Assembly: GCA_007116685.1 (NCBI GenBank)
Contig: SKIC01000044.1
Coordinates: 1-8,470, forward strand
Direction of reading: 5' to 3'
DNA length: 8,470 nucleotides
Source of the DNA: Balneolales bacterium
GTDB taxonomy: Bacteria; Bacteroidota; Rhodothermia; Balneolales; Natronogracilivirgulaceae
The position numbers were made by a program, and so were the translations under genes. Below are positions 1 to 6,262 of the stretch, piece by piece. Each line of letters opens with the position of its first letter. Position 1 is the stretch's first letter. A model generated the notes under the pieces. It saw nothing but the letters and a program-made list of their open reading frames with translations, did not search any database and had not been told where the DNA came from.

Positions 1-1260
1 AGGAAAAAATACGCCGAAGGCCAGCTTCTGGAAGTATTAGAAGCCGGTGAATCTCGAATCACACCCAAATGCCAACATGCAGAATTGTGTGGCGGTTGTA
101 CCTGGCAGCATGTTTCCTACGAGGAACAAATACGATTTAAAACCAGACACGTCAGAGACCATTTACATCGCATTGGCGGACTCAAAGAAATTGAGCCAAA
201 AACGGCTATTCCTTCAGAAAAGACATTCCATTATCGCAATAAAATGGAATACACGTTTGGGAATCGCCGTTGGCTGACCGATGAAGAAATTCAGAGCCAG
301 GATTCCATAGAAAACAAAGATTTTGCTGTTGGGATGCATATCCCCGGGCGATTTGACAGAATCCTGAACTTGAAAGAATGTTATCTGCAAGACCCTGTCT
401 CTTTTGAAATAATGGACTTTGTGCGTTCATGGGCTTTGGAAAATGGTCATCCTCCCTACAACCCTCATGATAAGTCCGGATTCTTTCGGAATGTGATGAT
501 AAAAAATGCTGTGCATACCAATGATTTAATGGTAAATATCGTCACAAATGCTGAGCAGGATGATATTATGGAGAAATTGACAGCAGATTTACTAAAACAG
601 TTTCCCGGTATTACTACAGTAGTTAACAATGTGAATGATACCCCCTCGCCCACTTCTGAAGGAAGAATTGAAAAAGTATTCTACGGTGATGGGTACATTA
701 CTGAATACATCGGAAAATTTGCCTTTAAAATTAATGCGAATACATTTTTCCAGACTAATACCCAACAAGCCCAGCGCTTATATGAAATTGCAGCTTCTTA
801 TGCAGATGTTCAAAAAGGCGAATATGTTTGCGACTTGTACTGTGGTGTAGGTTCACTGAGTTTATTTTTGAGCGATTTTGCAGAAAAAGTAGTCGGCGTG
901 GAAATAAATCCGGTATCAGTTGAAAAGGCCAAAGAAAACGCCGCCTTAAACGAGGTTAATCATTGCCATTTTGAAGCTGGAGATATGAAGGATGTGTTCA
1001 CGGATGATTTTCTTGAAAGACATGGGAAACCGGACGTTTTAATAACTGACCCTCCTCGCGCCGGTATGCACCCTGATGTAGTAAAAAGAATCATCGATTT
1101 AAAAGTAAAAAAACTGGTCTATGTAAGTTGTAATAGCAGTACGCTGTCCAGAGATTTAGCGGAATTGCAAGAAGCATATCACATCGAAGAAGTACAACCT
1201 GTAGATATGTTTCCACAAACCTACCATATCGAGACCGTAGTTAAATTGACTGCAAAATAA
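1..1260 (+). CDS. rlmD: 23S rRNA (uracil-C5)-methyltransferase, RlmD/RumA type, 5' end outside window
   Basis: SAM-dependent enzyme that methylates carbon 5 of a uridine in 23S rRNA (U1939 in E. coli RlmD). The reading frame is open from base 1, so the gene begins upstream; 419 codons are visible. The first ~20 residues look like the end of a TRAM RNA-binding domain. Next comes the iron-sulfur set C-x5-C-x2-C (codons 24, 30, 33) with a fourth Cys at codon 127 (NLKEC), as in RlmD. The Rossmann SAM motif DLYCGVGS starts at codon 278, followed by GVEINP and DPPRAG. The catalytic nucleophile is the Cys of YVSCN (1129-1131), and the C-terminal HIETVVKL supplies the conserved Glu (1231-1233). An internal TTG at base 85 is not the start, because it would remove the first cluster cysteine. 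The family assignment is firm; the exact target base (U1939 or another) is inferred. It ends 75 bp before the desaturase. Confidence 0.93.
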   Translation, partial: RKKYAEGQLLEVLEAGESRITPKCQHAELCGGCTWQHVSYEEQIRFKTRHVRDHLHRIGGLKEIEPKTAIPSEKTFHYRNKMEYTFGNRRWLTDEEIQSQDSIENKDFAVGMHIPGRFDRILNLKECYLQDPVSFEIMDFVRSWALENGHPPYNPHDKSGFFRNVMIKNAVHTNDLMVNIVTNAEQDDIMEKLTADLLKQFPGITTVVNNVNDTPSPTSEGRIEKVFYGDGYITEYIGKFAFKINANTFFQTNTQQAQRLYEIAASYADVQKGEYVCDLYCGVGSLSLFLSDFAEKVVGVEINPVSVEKAKENAALNEVNHCHFEAGDMKDVFTDDFLERHGKPDVLITDPPRAGMHPDVVKRIIDLKVKKLVYVSCNSSTLSRDLAELQEAYHIEEVQPVDMFPQTYHIETVVKLTAK

Positions 1261-1335
1261 TCTGATTGGGTTAGAGAATTATCTCTCAAATGGGTCTGTT
1301 ATCTTGCCATCAAAATCATCAATAATACTAGACTA

Positions 1336-2811
1336 ATGCGAGTAAACATAATAGGTGCGGGAATTGGAGGCATGGCCACCGCTGCTCTTCTGGCTTCTAA
1401 AGATCATCAGGTGTATGTATATGAAAAAAATGCACAAGCCGGTGGCAAAATGAATCAGCAGGTTCTGGGTGATTTCCGTTTTGATACCGGACCCAGTTTA
1501 CTAACTATGCCATTCGTTTTGGAAAAACTATTTTCAGATTGTGGCAAATATTTAAACGATTATGTGACGATGGAGCCTGTAGAACCAATTTGTAGGTATT
1601 TTTGGCAAGATGGCACCGAATTTAATTGCTGGCAGGATGTCAAAAAAACGCTCGACGAAATACGCTTAATTGCTCCAAGCGATATTCACGCTTACAAACC
1701 GTTTTTATCCTATGCAGAAAAGATTTACGAGCGAACATCAAATGCCTTCCTATTCAATCCCTTAAATAGTTGGAGAGATTTTTTGGGATTACCTCTCACA
1801 GATATGGCTCGAATTGACGCTCTTACTACCGTAAGTAAACGCATAGATTCGAAATTCTCATCGCCCTATCTGAGGCAGTTTTTCAAGAGATTTACTACCT
1901 ACAATGGCTCTTCTCCTTATCAAGCTCCTGCTACCTTGAATGTGATTCCTCATGTAGAACTCAATCAAGGTGGATATTATGTGAAAGGCGGATTGTACGA
2001 ACTTGCAAATGCTCTTCGGAAATTAGCCGAAGATTCCGGAGCTACTTTTGTTTTTGGAGAGGAAGTTGAAAGTATAGTGGTTGAAAATAAACGCACTACA
2101 GGTCTCCAGATGAAAAACGGAGAAGTCTACCCCTCTGATATTGTAGTATCGAATTCAGACGCAACAGAATCTTATCTTAAGCTACTTTCCGATAACGATA
2201 TTTCCCCCAGTAAAAAGAAAAAAGTAGCTAAAACAGAACCCTCATGCTCAGGCTTTGTTTTGTTATTAGGAATTTCCAAAACGTACGAGAAACTGGTTCA
2301 TCACAACATCTTTTTCTCCAACGATTACGAAAACGAATTCCATGATATTTTTGAAAAACGAGTAATGCCTTATGACCCAACCATTTACGTAGCTAATACC
2401 TCCTATTCAGACAAAGAGCATGCTCCCAAAGGAGGTTCAAATCTGTTTGTATTGGTGAATGCTCCCTATCAATCAGATAATTGGAATTGGGCGGAAAAAA
2501 CCGAGACGTATTCAAATCATGTCATCAGTTTACTTGAAAAACGAGGTCTTGCTGATTTGTCTTCTCATATCGTAGAGCAAGATGTAATTACTCCTGATGA
2601 TTTCTATGAAAAATACAGATCTAATAAAGGCAGTATTTATGGAACCTCATCTAATGATCGTTTTTCGGCTTTTGCCAGACCGCGAAATAAGAGCAAAGAA
2701 ATCGATGGATTGTACCTAACCGGTGGTAGTACGCATCCGGGCGGTGGAATTCCACTTTGTGTACTAAGCGCACAGCATGCTACTACTCTGATTATGCGTG
2801 ATTTTCGATAA
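1336..2811 (+). CDS. CrtI/CrtD-family carotenoid desaturase (phytoene desaturase-like FAD oxidoreductase)
   Basis: 491-residue flavoprotein that should introduce double bonds into a carotenoid backbone at the membrane. The N-terminus is a Rossmann FAD site, IIGAGIGG (residues 5-12), with the acidic residue E30 ending the second strand and the following AGGKM. Then comes FDTGPSLLTMPFVLEKLF (about 49-66), a hallmark of this family. The C-terminus carries LTGGSTHPGGGIPLCVLSA (about 460-478), the FAD-contacting motif of CrtI enzymes. Length fits the family (about 490-510). The phrases TYNGSSPYQAPATLNVIPH and GGYYVKGG resemble, from memory, CrtD (1-hydroxycarotenoid 3,4-desaturase) sequences of Bacteroidota-type bacteria more than lycopene-forming CrtI, but the two cannot be separated here. 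The ATG at 1336 places the glycine motif at the usual distance; no Shine-Dalgarno is visible. No other carotenoid gene lies in the window. Confidence 0.9.
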   Translation: MRVNIIGAGIGGMATAALLASKDHQVYVYEKNAQAGGKMNQQVLGDFRFDTGPSLLTMPFVLEKLFSDCGKYLNDYVTMEPVEPICRYFWQDGTEFNCWQDVKKTLDEIRLIAPSDIHAYKPFLSYAEKIYERTSNAFLFNPLNSWRDFLGLPLTDMARIDALTTVSKRIDSKFSSPYLRQFFKRFTTYNGSSPYQAPATLNVIPHVELNQGGYYVKGGLYELANALRKLAEDSGATFVFGEEVESIVVENKRTTGLQMKNGEVYPSDIVVSNSDATESYLKLLSDNDISPSKKKKVAKTEPSCSGFVLLLGISKTYEKLVHHNIFFSNDYENEFHDIFEKRVMPYDPTIYVANTSYSDKEHAPKGGSNLFVLVNAPYQSDNWNWAEKTETYSNHVISLLEKRGLADLSSHIVEQDVITPDDFYEKYRSNKGSIYGTSSNDRFSAFARPRNKSKEIDGLYLTGGSTHPGGGIPLCVLSAQHATTLIMRDFR

Positions 2812-2819
2812 AAATTACG

Positions 2820-2836
2820 CTTTTTGACTCAAAAAG
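2820..2836. promoter_or_regulatory. 17-bp palindrome overlapping the porin -35 box
   Basis: CTTTTTGACTCAAAAAG is a perfect inverted repeat around one central base (2828). As RNA it could extend to 2818-2838 with one G-U pair. It contains the TTGACT hexamer proposed as the -35 of the porin promoter. It could be an operator, or a weak end for desaturase transcripts, since it lies 9 bp after that stop codon. No T-run follows, so a terminator is the less likely reading. Function is inferred from position only. Confidence 0.4.
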
Positions 2837-2852
2837 TGACCACCGTCATAAT
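2824..2852 (+). promoter_or_regulatory. Sigma70-like promoter of the porin gene
   Basis: TTGACT (2824-2829) and CATAAT (2847-2852) each match the classical -35/-10 consensus at five of six bases and are exactly 17 bp apart. Transcription would begin near 2859, giving a leader of about 56 nt before the porin ATG. Bacteroidota proper use a different consensus (TTTG / TAnnTTTG), which I do not see here. The spacing and position support the call, but chance matches occur in AT-rich DNA. Confidence 0.5.
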
Positions 2853-2867
2853 ATTCTTACTCATTTC

Positions 2868-2898
2868 GGTGTAAACTTCCCGGAAGTTTTTATACACC
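2868..2898 (+). other. Hairpin in the porin leader
   Basis: GGTGT (2868-2872) pairs with ACACC (2894-2898), and AAACTTCC (2873-2880) pairs with GGAAGTTT (2882-2889), leaving a 4-nt bulge (2890-2893); the innermost pairs would open to form the loop. It ends 16 nt before the porin ATG. If the promoter above is right, it sits about 10 nt from the mRNA 5' end, where such structures can stabilise porin messages or control translation. The inner stem followed by TT could instead end upstream transcription. Confidence 0.5.
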
Positions 2899-2914
2899 AA
2901 ATTATTATAGAAAA

Positions 2915-3976
2915 ATGAGTAAACAGAGTTTTGCATACGGGATGGTTTTGGCAATTATGATGTCTGTACTTGCTTCTACATCAATGGCTCAGGTTGATTT
3001 ACGAATGGGCGGTTACATGCAAGCATGGTATATACCGATGGAATATGTAGAGACCAGCGTGGATACTACAGATAATTATGGATTCAGAGTTCGCAGGGCG
3101 CGAATGACAGGAACTGCGCAAATTAACGACAGATACAGCGCAACTATCTGGTACGAATTTGCCGGGCCTACGAATAATTTATTGGATTTCTATTTTGATG
3201 CGCGATTCTCCAGTAGTTTTAATATCAGAGTTGGACAATTTATTCCGGCGGGTCAAACTCATGATACTGCCAGATTGGTTTCCTCACGCTTATTACTTGT
3301 AGAGCGTCCGGTAATGACCCGTGCCCTGGCTACAAATATGGGCTATAATGCTTTTCGTGATATCGGAATTATGGCTTACGGAACACATGGTATTTTCTGG
3401 TACGGTGTGCATGCAGGTAATGGCACGGGCAGATTCAATCAAACAGGAACAAATATCTCAAGCCGCACACCGGGAAGTGGTTTATACGGCGCCAGAGTTG
3501 ATGCCACCCCTATTGATGGATTAACTATTGGCGCACATGCTTCCATAAATCATCAAAGAGATTTCTCTTTGAATGGTTCTGCACCTTATGATATAAACAG
3601 CCGCTCAGTCAGTGGTCGGATTTTAGTTGATGGATTAATCTTACCGGCTCTCTATAAACAAGCTGAATTCGCTATGGGGGTTAGAGACGATACCCAAAAC
3701 TTTGATTATCAAGGATGGTACGCTGAATTAGGCTATAGAGTCACAGATAACCTTGATGTTTTAGTTCGATATGATGTATACGAAGAAGAGCAATCAGGTA
3801 CTACCATTCGGGAAAATCAAGCCATTAATCTGGGTTTATTACAATACATCAAACATGACAATCGGGAGATTGCACGTTTTGGATTAAACTACCGTCGTGG
3901 CACCAACGGCCCTGGCGATTTTGACAATTATGCTATTACAGCGTGGTTCCAGGTCAGATTTATACCTGTGAGATAA
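2915..3976 (+). CDS. Outer-membrane porin, phosphate-selective porin O/P-like
   Basis: 353-residue exported beta-barrel protein. The N-terminus is a Sec signal peptide: Lys at position 3, a hydrophobic stretch (about 9-20), and a likely cut after SMA (residue 25), leaving a mature Gln-Val start. The mature protein has alternating hydrophobic/polar strands rich in Tyr, Arg and Gly. It includes YGFRVRRARMTGTA, IRVGQFIPAGQ and RLLLVERPV, which match the arginine-rich and RxGQF segments I associate with the OprO/OprP family (PF07396). That family forms channels for phosphate or other anions; the real substrate cannot be read from sequence. The last strand ends WFQVRFIPVR, without the usual terminal aromatic residue. 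It is a single gene with its own promoter-like sequence and leader hairpin. The ATG at 2915 is chosen because it gives a complete signal peptide; no Shine-Dalgarno precedes it. Confidence 0.82.
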   Translation: MSKQSFAYGMVLAIMMSVLASTSMAQVDLRMGGYMQAWYIPMEYVETSVDTTDNYGFRVRRARMTGTAQINDRYSATIWYEFAGPTNNLLDFYFDARFSSSFNIRVGQFIPAGQTHDTARLVSSRLLLVERPVMTRALATNMGYNAFRDIGIMAYGTHGIFWYGVHAGNGTGRFNQTGTNISSRTPGSGLYGARVDATPIDGLTIGAHASINHQRDFSLNGSAPYDINSRSVSGRILVDGLILPALYKQAEFAMGVRDDTQNFDYQGWYAELGYRVTDNLDVLVRYDVYEEEQSGTTIRENQAINLGLLQYIKHDNREIARFGLNYRRGTNGPGDFDNYAITAWFQVRFIPVR

Positions 3977-4009
3977 ACAGGGTTTCGAGATTTCTGAGCG
4001 TTCTTATTT

Positions 4010-4053
4010 AGATACAGATTGTAGTTCTCTTCAGTGAGCTACAATCTGTATTT
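4010..4053. terminator. Stem-loop between convergent porin and DUF2237 genes
   Basis: ATACAGATTGTAG (4012-4024) and CTACAATCTGTAT (4039-4051) form a perfect 13-bp stem, extendable outward by G-U and A-T pairs (4011-4052, 4010-4053). An inner CTC/GAG pairing (4027-4029 with 4036-4038) shortens the loop. It lies 33 bp after the porin stop and 8 bp after the DUF2237 stop, so it could end transcription from both sides. The T-run is short on the plus strand (three), and the minus side reads AAATAAG. It is therefore a weak U-tract terminator, or an mRNA 3'-end protecting structure. Confidence 0.7.
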
Positions 4054-4061
4054 CAAACTGA

Positions 4062-4433
4062 CTAAGAAGAGACTTCTTTAACTGCAAATTGAATTAGAGT
4101 ATCGATATCAATAAACTCCAGCGTTTTTTCATTGGTGGCTTCCAGCACAACTTTTGGAGCACATCCAAAATTGTAGGCTTCTACCCACCTTCCCGCACAT
4201 AAACACCAGCGGTCGCCTTCTTTAAGGCCGGGAAAATTGAATTCAGGTCTGGGCGTGCTTAAATCATTTCCTCTTGATTTTGAAAACTCAAGGAAATCAT
4301 CTGTCATCACGGCACAAACCGTATGGACACCTAAATCATCCTCTCCTGTATTGCAACAACCATCCCTGTAGAAACCAGTAATAGGTGCAGTACTACATGT
4401 AATCAAAGGTTCGCCGAATACGTTTTTATCCAT
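4062..4433 (-). CDS. DUF2237 family protein
   Basis: 123-residue soluble protein of the DUF2237 family (PF09996), whose function is not established. Matching features are LITCSTAPITGFYRDGCC (residues 10-27), DDLGVHTVCAVMT (32-44), FLEFSKSRGNDLSTPRPEF (47-65) and PGLKEGDRWCLCAGRW (68-83). It has seven cysteines (13, 26, 27, 40, 77, 79, 91) and His37. Most lie in the conserved blocks, which would suit a metal site or redox role; that is inference. There is no signal peptide or membrane segment, and the length is normal for the family. The ATG at 4433 gives the expected short N-terminus. It lies 70 bp downstream of mnmA on the same strand, so co-transcription is possible, although the gap is long enough for its own promoter. 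Confidence 0.9.
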   Translation of the reverse strand: MDKNVFGEPLITCSTAPITGFYRDGCCNTGEDDLGVHTVCAVMTDDFLEFSKSRGNDLSTPRPEFNFPGLKEGDRWCLCAGRWVEAYNFGCAPKVVLEATNEKTLEFIDIDTLIQFAVKEVSS

Positions 4434-4503
4434 TAAAAAAATTAATTCAGATGAAAATTATCTCGGAAACTAATACAAAATATCAGTCTTTCCGAACACA
4501 CAA

Positions 4504-5622
4504 TTATACTGGAACGGGTTCTAAAACGCGATGAATCCAACCGCCGGCAATTACATCATCTCCCTCATAAGTAACAAGAGCCTGACCCGGAGTTATAGCC
4601 GATCTTCCTTCCGGGAAACGGATGCTTAGTTCATCATCTCCGGTTTGCGTTAGAAAACCAGGAGCGCCATTATCATTATATCGAATAGCACCAGTAACTG
4701 GCATTTCGTCTTCAGGAATAGAAGCATATTTCCCAAAATTGACGTTTTTGGCTATACATTTGGTGTTTACCAAATCGTCTTCTTCACCCACGGTAATGGT
4801 ATTGGTTTCGGGATCGATGGCAGTCACATAAACGGGTTTCCCCATAGCAAGGTGTAAACCTCTGCGCTGACCAATGGTATAGAAAGGATAGCCTTTATGC
4901 TTTCCGACTACTTTTCCGTTTTTATCCACAAATAATCCGCCTTCAACTTTATCTGCCAAGCCATCAACTCTGTCGCGCAAAAAACGGCGATAATCGTTAT
5001 CTGGAACAAAGCAGATTTCATAGGAATCTTTTTTATTGGCTACATTCAGCAAACCGAAATCATGTGCCATTTGGCGAATTTCTGTTTTGTGATATTTCCC
5101 CAACGGGAAAATGGTATGGCGTAGATTTTCCTGACTCACACCCCATAAAGCATAAGACTGATCTTTGTTGTGATCTTTACCTCTCGAAATAACGAAACGC
5201 TCGTATTCTTCTCTGATATTGGCATAATGTCCCGTAGCAATAAAATCACAGCCCAGATTTTTGGCTCTTTTAAGGAGGGCTGTCCATTTTATATGGGTAT
5301 TACACAAAACACAGGGATTGGGTGTTCTACCAGCCATATACTCATCAACGAAGCGATCAATAACCCAGTCGCCAAACTCTTCACGGATATCAACGATAAA
5401 GTGATTAAAACCGAATTTCAGAGCGATTTGTCGGGCATCATTCATGGATTCGAGTGTACAGCAACCGGTTTCTTTATTGGAATTTCCTCCACTGCTGGAA
5501 TAATCCCATGTTTTCATAGTAATCCCGATTACTTCGTAGCCTTCTTCCCGAAGCATAACCGCCGCAACGGAAGAATCCACTCCGCCGCTCATTGCTACTA
5601 GTACTCTGCCTTTTTTGCTCAT
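4504..5622 (-). CDS. mnmA: tRNA-specific 2-thiouridylase MnmA (TrmU)
   Basis: 372-residue cytoplasmic enzyme that puts sulfur on C2 of the wobble uridine (U34) of tRNAs for Lys, Glu and Gln, using ATP and a persulfide relay. The ATP pyrophosphatase PP-loop SGGVDSS is at residues 12-18. NPCVLCN (102-108) holds Cys107, equivalent to the catalytic Cys102 of E. coli. SYEICFVP (200-207) holds Cys204, equivalent to E. coli Cys199. ATGHYAN (129-135) and GYPFYTIGQRRGL (244-256) are further family marks. The C-terminal beta-barrel region ends in TPGQALVTYEGDDVIAGGW. Length fits the family. There is an extra Cys104, and a Ser/Gly/Asn-rich insert at about 42-49 before GCCTLESMNDAR. The start MSKKGRVLVAMSGG is standard. 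The leader is AT-rich with no Shine-Dalgarno and no convincing promoter hexamers. DUF2237 follows 70 bp downstream. Confidence 0.96.
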   Translation of the reverse strand: MSKKGRVLVAMSGGVDSSVAAVMLREEGYEVIGITMKTWDYSSSGGNSNKETGCCTLESMNDARQIALKFGFNHFIVDIREEFGDWVIDRFVDEYMAGRTPNPCVLCNTHIKWTALLKRAKNLGCDFIATGHYANIREEYERFVISRGKDHNKDQSYALWGVSQENLRHTIFPLGKYHKTEIRQMAHDFGLLNVANKKDSYEICFVPDNDYRRFLRDRVDGLADKVEGGLFVDKNGKVVGKHKGYPFYTIGQRRGLHLAMGKPVYVTAIDPETNTITVGEEDDLVNTKCIAKNVNFGKYASIPEDEMPVTGAIRYNDNGAPGFLTQTGDDELSIRFPEGRSAITPGQALVTYEGDDVIAGGWIHRVLEPVPV

Positions 5623-5697
5623 TTTAAAAAAACTATAAACTGATTTTAATGACTGCCACCGAAATCCAACTACTCTGGAAAATCTTTGGCATTAAAG

Positions 5698-5715
5698 TAT
5701 TACAACCTTGTAATA
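5698..5715. promoter_or_regulatory. Perfect 18-bp dyad upstream of mnmA
   Basis: TATTACAA-CC-TTGTAATA is a perfect inverted repeat with 8-bp arms, 75 bp upstream of the mnmA start codon. Size and symmetry suit the binding site of a dimeric regulator, but I cannot assign a known regulator. A 10-bp direct repeat (TGATTTTAAT) lies on either side, at 5641-5650 and 5747-5756. Confidence 0.35.
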
Positions 5716-5799
5716 TGCTAAAATTAAATGAAATAGGTGTGAATGATGATTTTAATTCTATGGCTGAGATTCATGCATTTGAAACCACTAACTCATTCC

Positions 5800-5823
5800 C
5801 GCTGCAGTGATCCTCACGCAGCG
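5800..5823. other. GC-rich hairpin followed by an A7 run
   Basis: CGCTGC (5800-5805) pairs with GCAGCG (5818-5823), and GTGA (5807-5810) pairs with TCAC (5814-5817), with one bulged A and a TCC loop. It stands out in AT-rich surroundings. Seven A residues follow on the plus strand. Neither strand has the T-run after the stem that an intrinsic terminator needs, so the role is unknown. Confidence 0.5.
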
Positions 5824-5958
5824 AAAAAAACACAAAGTCTTCCAAACTTTGACCTTAAATAAAATCTACAGTAATATCTGTCCAAATCGATTTCTGAAGT
5901 AAAGTTGATTATTCAATAAATCTGGAAAATGCATTGCTAAATGCATGGATTAGCCACG

Positions 5959-5991
5959 GCGAACAGGTTTGCCAAAGGCGTACAAGTTCGC
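5959..5991. repeat. Inverted repeat 1 of the hairpin cluster
   Basis: GCGAAC (5959-5964) pairs with GTTCGC (5986-5991). Inside are symmetrical 2x2 mismatches, then GT/AC (5967-5968 with 5982-5983), then GCC/GGC (5971-5973 with 5977-5979) closing an AAA loop. The regular stem/internal-loop alternation is typical of a folded RNA or a decayed palindrome. Confidence 0.5.
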
Positions 5992-6016
5992 ATCCAGAAC
6001 ATTCATGTTTTGGATG
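5991..6016. repeat. Inverted repeat 2 of the hairpin cluster
   Basis: CATCCA (5991-5996) pairs with TGGATG (6011-6016), a G-T wobble follows (5997 with 6010), and AACAT (5998-6002) pairs with ATGTT (6005-6009). This gives a 12-bp near-perfect inverted repeat with a 2-nt centre. It abuts repeat 1, sharing base 5991. Confidence 0.55.
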
Positions 6017-6029
6017 ATGGAAATTTGAC

Positions 6030-6051
6030 GCCTGAGCATGAATGCCCAGGC
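6030..6051. repeat. Inverted repeat 3 of the hairpin cluster
   Basis: GCCTG (6030-6034) pairs with CAGGC (6047-6051), and GCAT (6036-6039) pairs with ATGC (6042-6045), with a single A-C mismatch between them. The arms total nine pairs. Confidence 0.5.
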
Positions 6052-6061
6052 TATGGACCTG

Positions 6062-6076
6062 TGCGCCATTGGCGTA
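6062..6076. repeat. Inverted repeat 4 of the hairpin cluster
   Basis: CGCCA-T-TGGCG (6064-6074) is a perfect palindrome around one base. A G-T and a T-A pair extend it to 6062-6076. In RNA the central pairs would open to make a loop. Confidence 0.45.
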
Positions 6077-6081
6077 ACCGT

Positions 6082-6114
6082 GTCTTCGCCGTCGCGAAGA
6101 CTAAAGAATACTAC
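6082..6114. repeat. Palindromic repeat unit A: hairpin plus AATACTAC tail
   Basis: GTCTTCGC (6082-6089) and GCGAAGAC (6094-6101) form a perfect 8-bp stem with a CGTC loop. The following TAAAGAATACTAC is mirrored in unit B (6263-6310), which also contains CTTCGCCG, GAAGACTA and AATACTAC in the same order. The two are probably diverged copies of one element. Confidence 0.5.
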
Positions 6115-6142
6115 ATTAGCGACGTATAACTCTTTGACGCCA

Positions 6143-6172
6143 CCTAATTAGACTTTTCAAAATTTAATTAGG
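6143..6172. repeat. Inverted repeat 6 of the hairpin cluster
   Basis: CCTAATTA (6143-6150) and TAATTAGG (6165-6172) are perfect 8-bp arms around a 14-nt centre that itself contains TTTTCAAAA. It directly follows the second of the recurring TTTGACGCC words (6133-6141). Confidence 0.5.
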
Positions 6173-6216
6173 ACAGCTCTGATCTAAAGTAGTGCCTATC
6201 GCTTGTATCGCTTCTA

Positions 6217-6239
6217 AAAGCTACCCAATTGTGGGCTTT
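6217..6239. repeat. Inverted repeat 7 of the hairpin cluster
   Basis: AAAG (6217-6220) pairs with CTTT (6236-6239), and CCCA (6224-6227) pairs with TGGG (6232-6235), with a CTA bulge and an ATTG loop. Just before it, TATCGCTT occurs twice in tandem (6197-6204, 6206-6213). Confidence 0.4.
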
Positions 6240-6262
6240 GTAGGAAGTATGACGCCTAATTC

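Noticed and set aside
1261..1335. Terminator or promoter between rlmD and the desaturase
   Set aside because: Only a 5-bp AGAGA/TCTCT stem (1273-1286) without a T-run is present, and TTGCCA has no -10 at proper spacing.
5170..5601. 143-codon plus-strand ORF inside mnmA
   Set aside because: It is antisense to a fully conserved mnmA with all motifs intact, and its translation shows no family resemblance.
5800..5830. Intrinsic terminator at the GC-rich hairpin
   Set aside because: The stem is followed by A residues on the plus strand, and the T-run on the minus strand precedes the stem, so neither strand fits.
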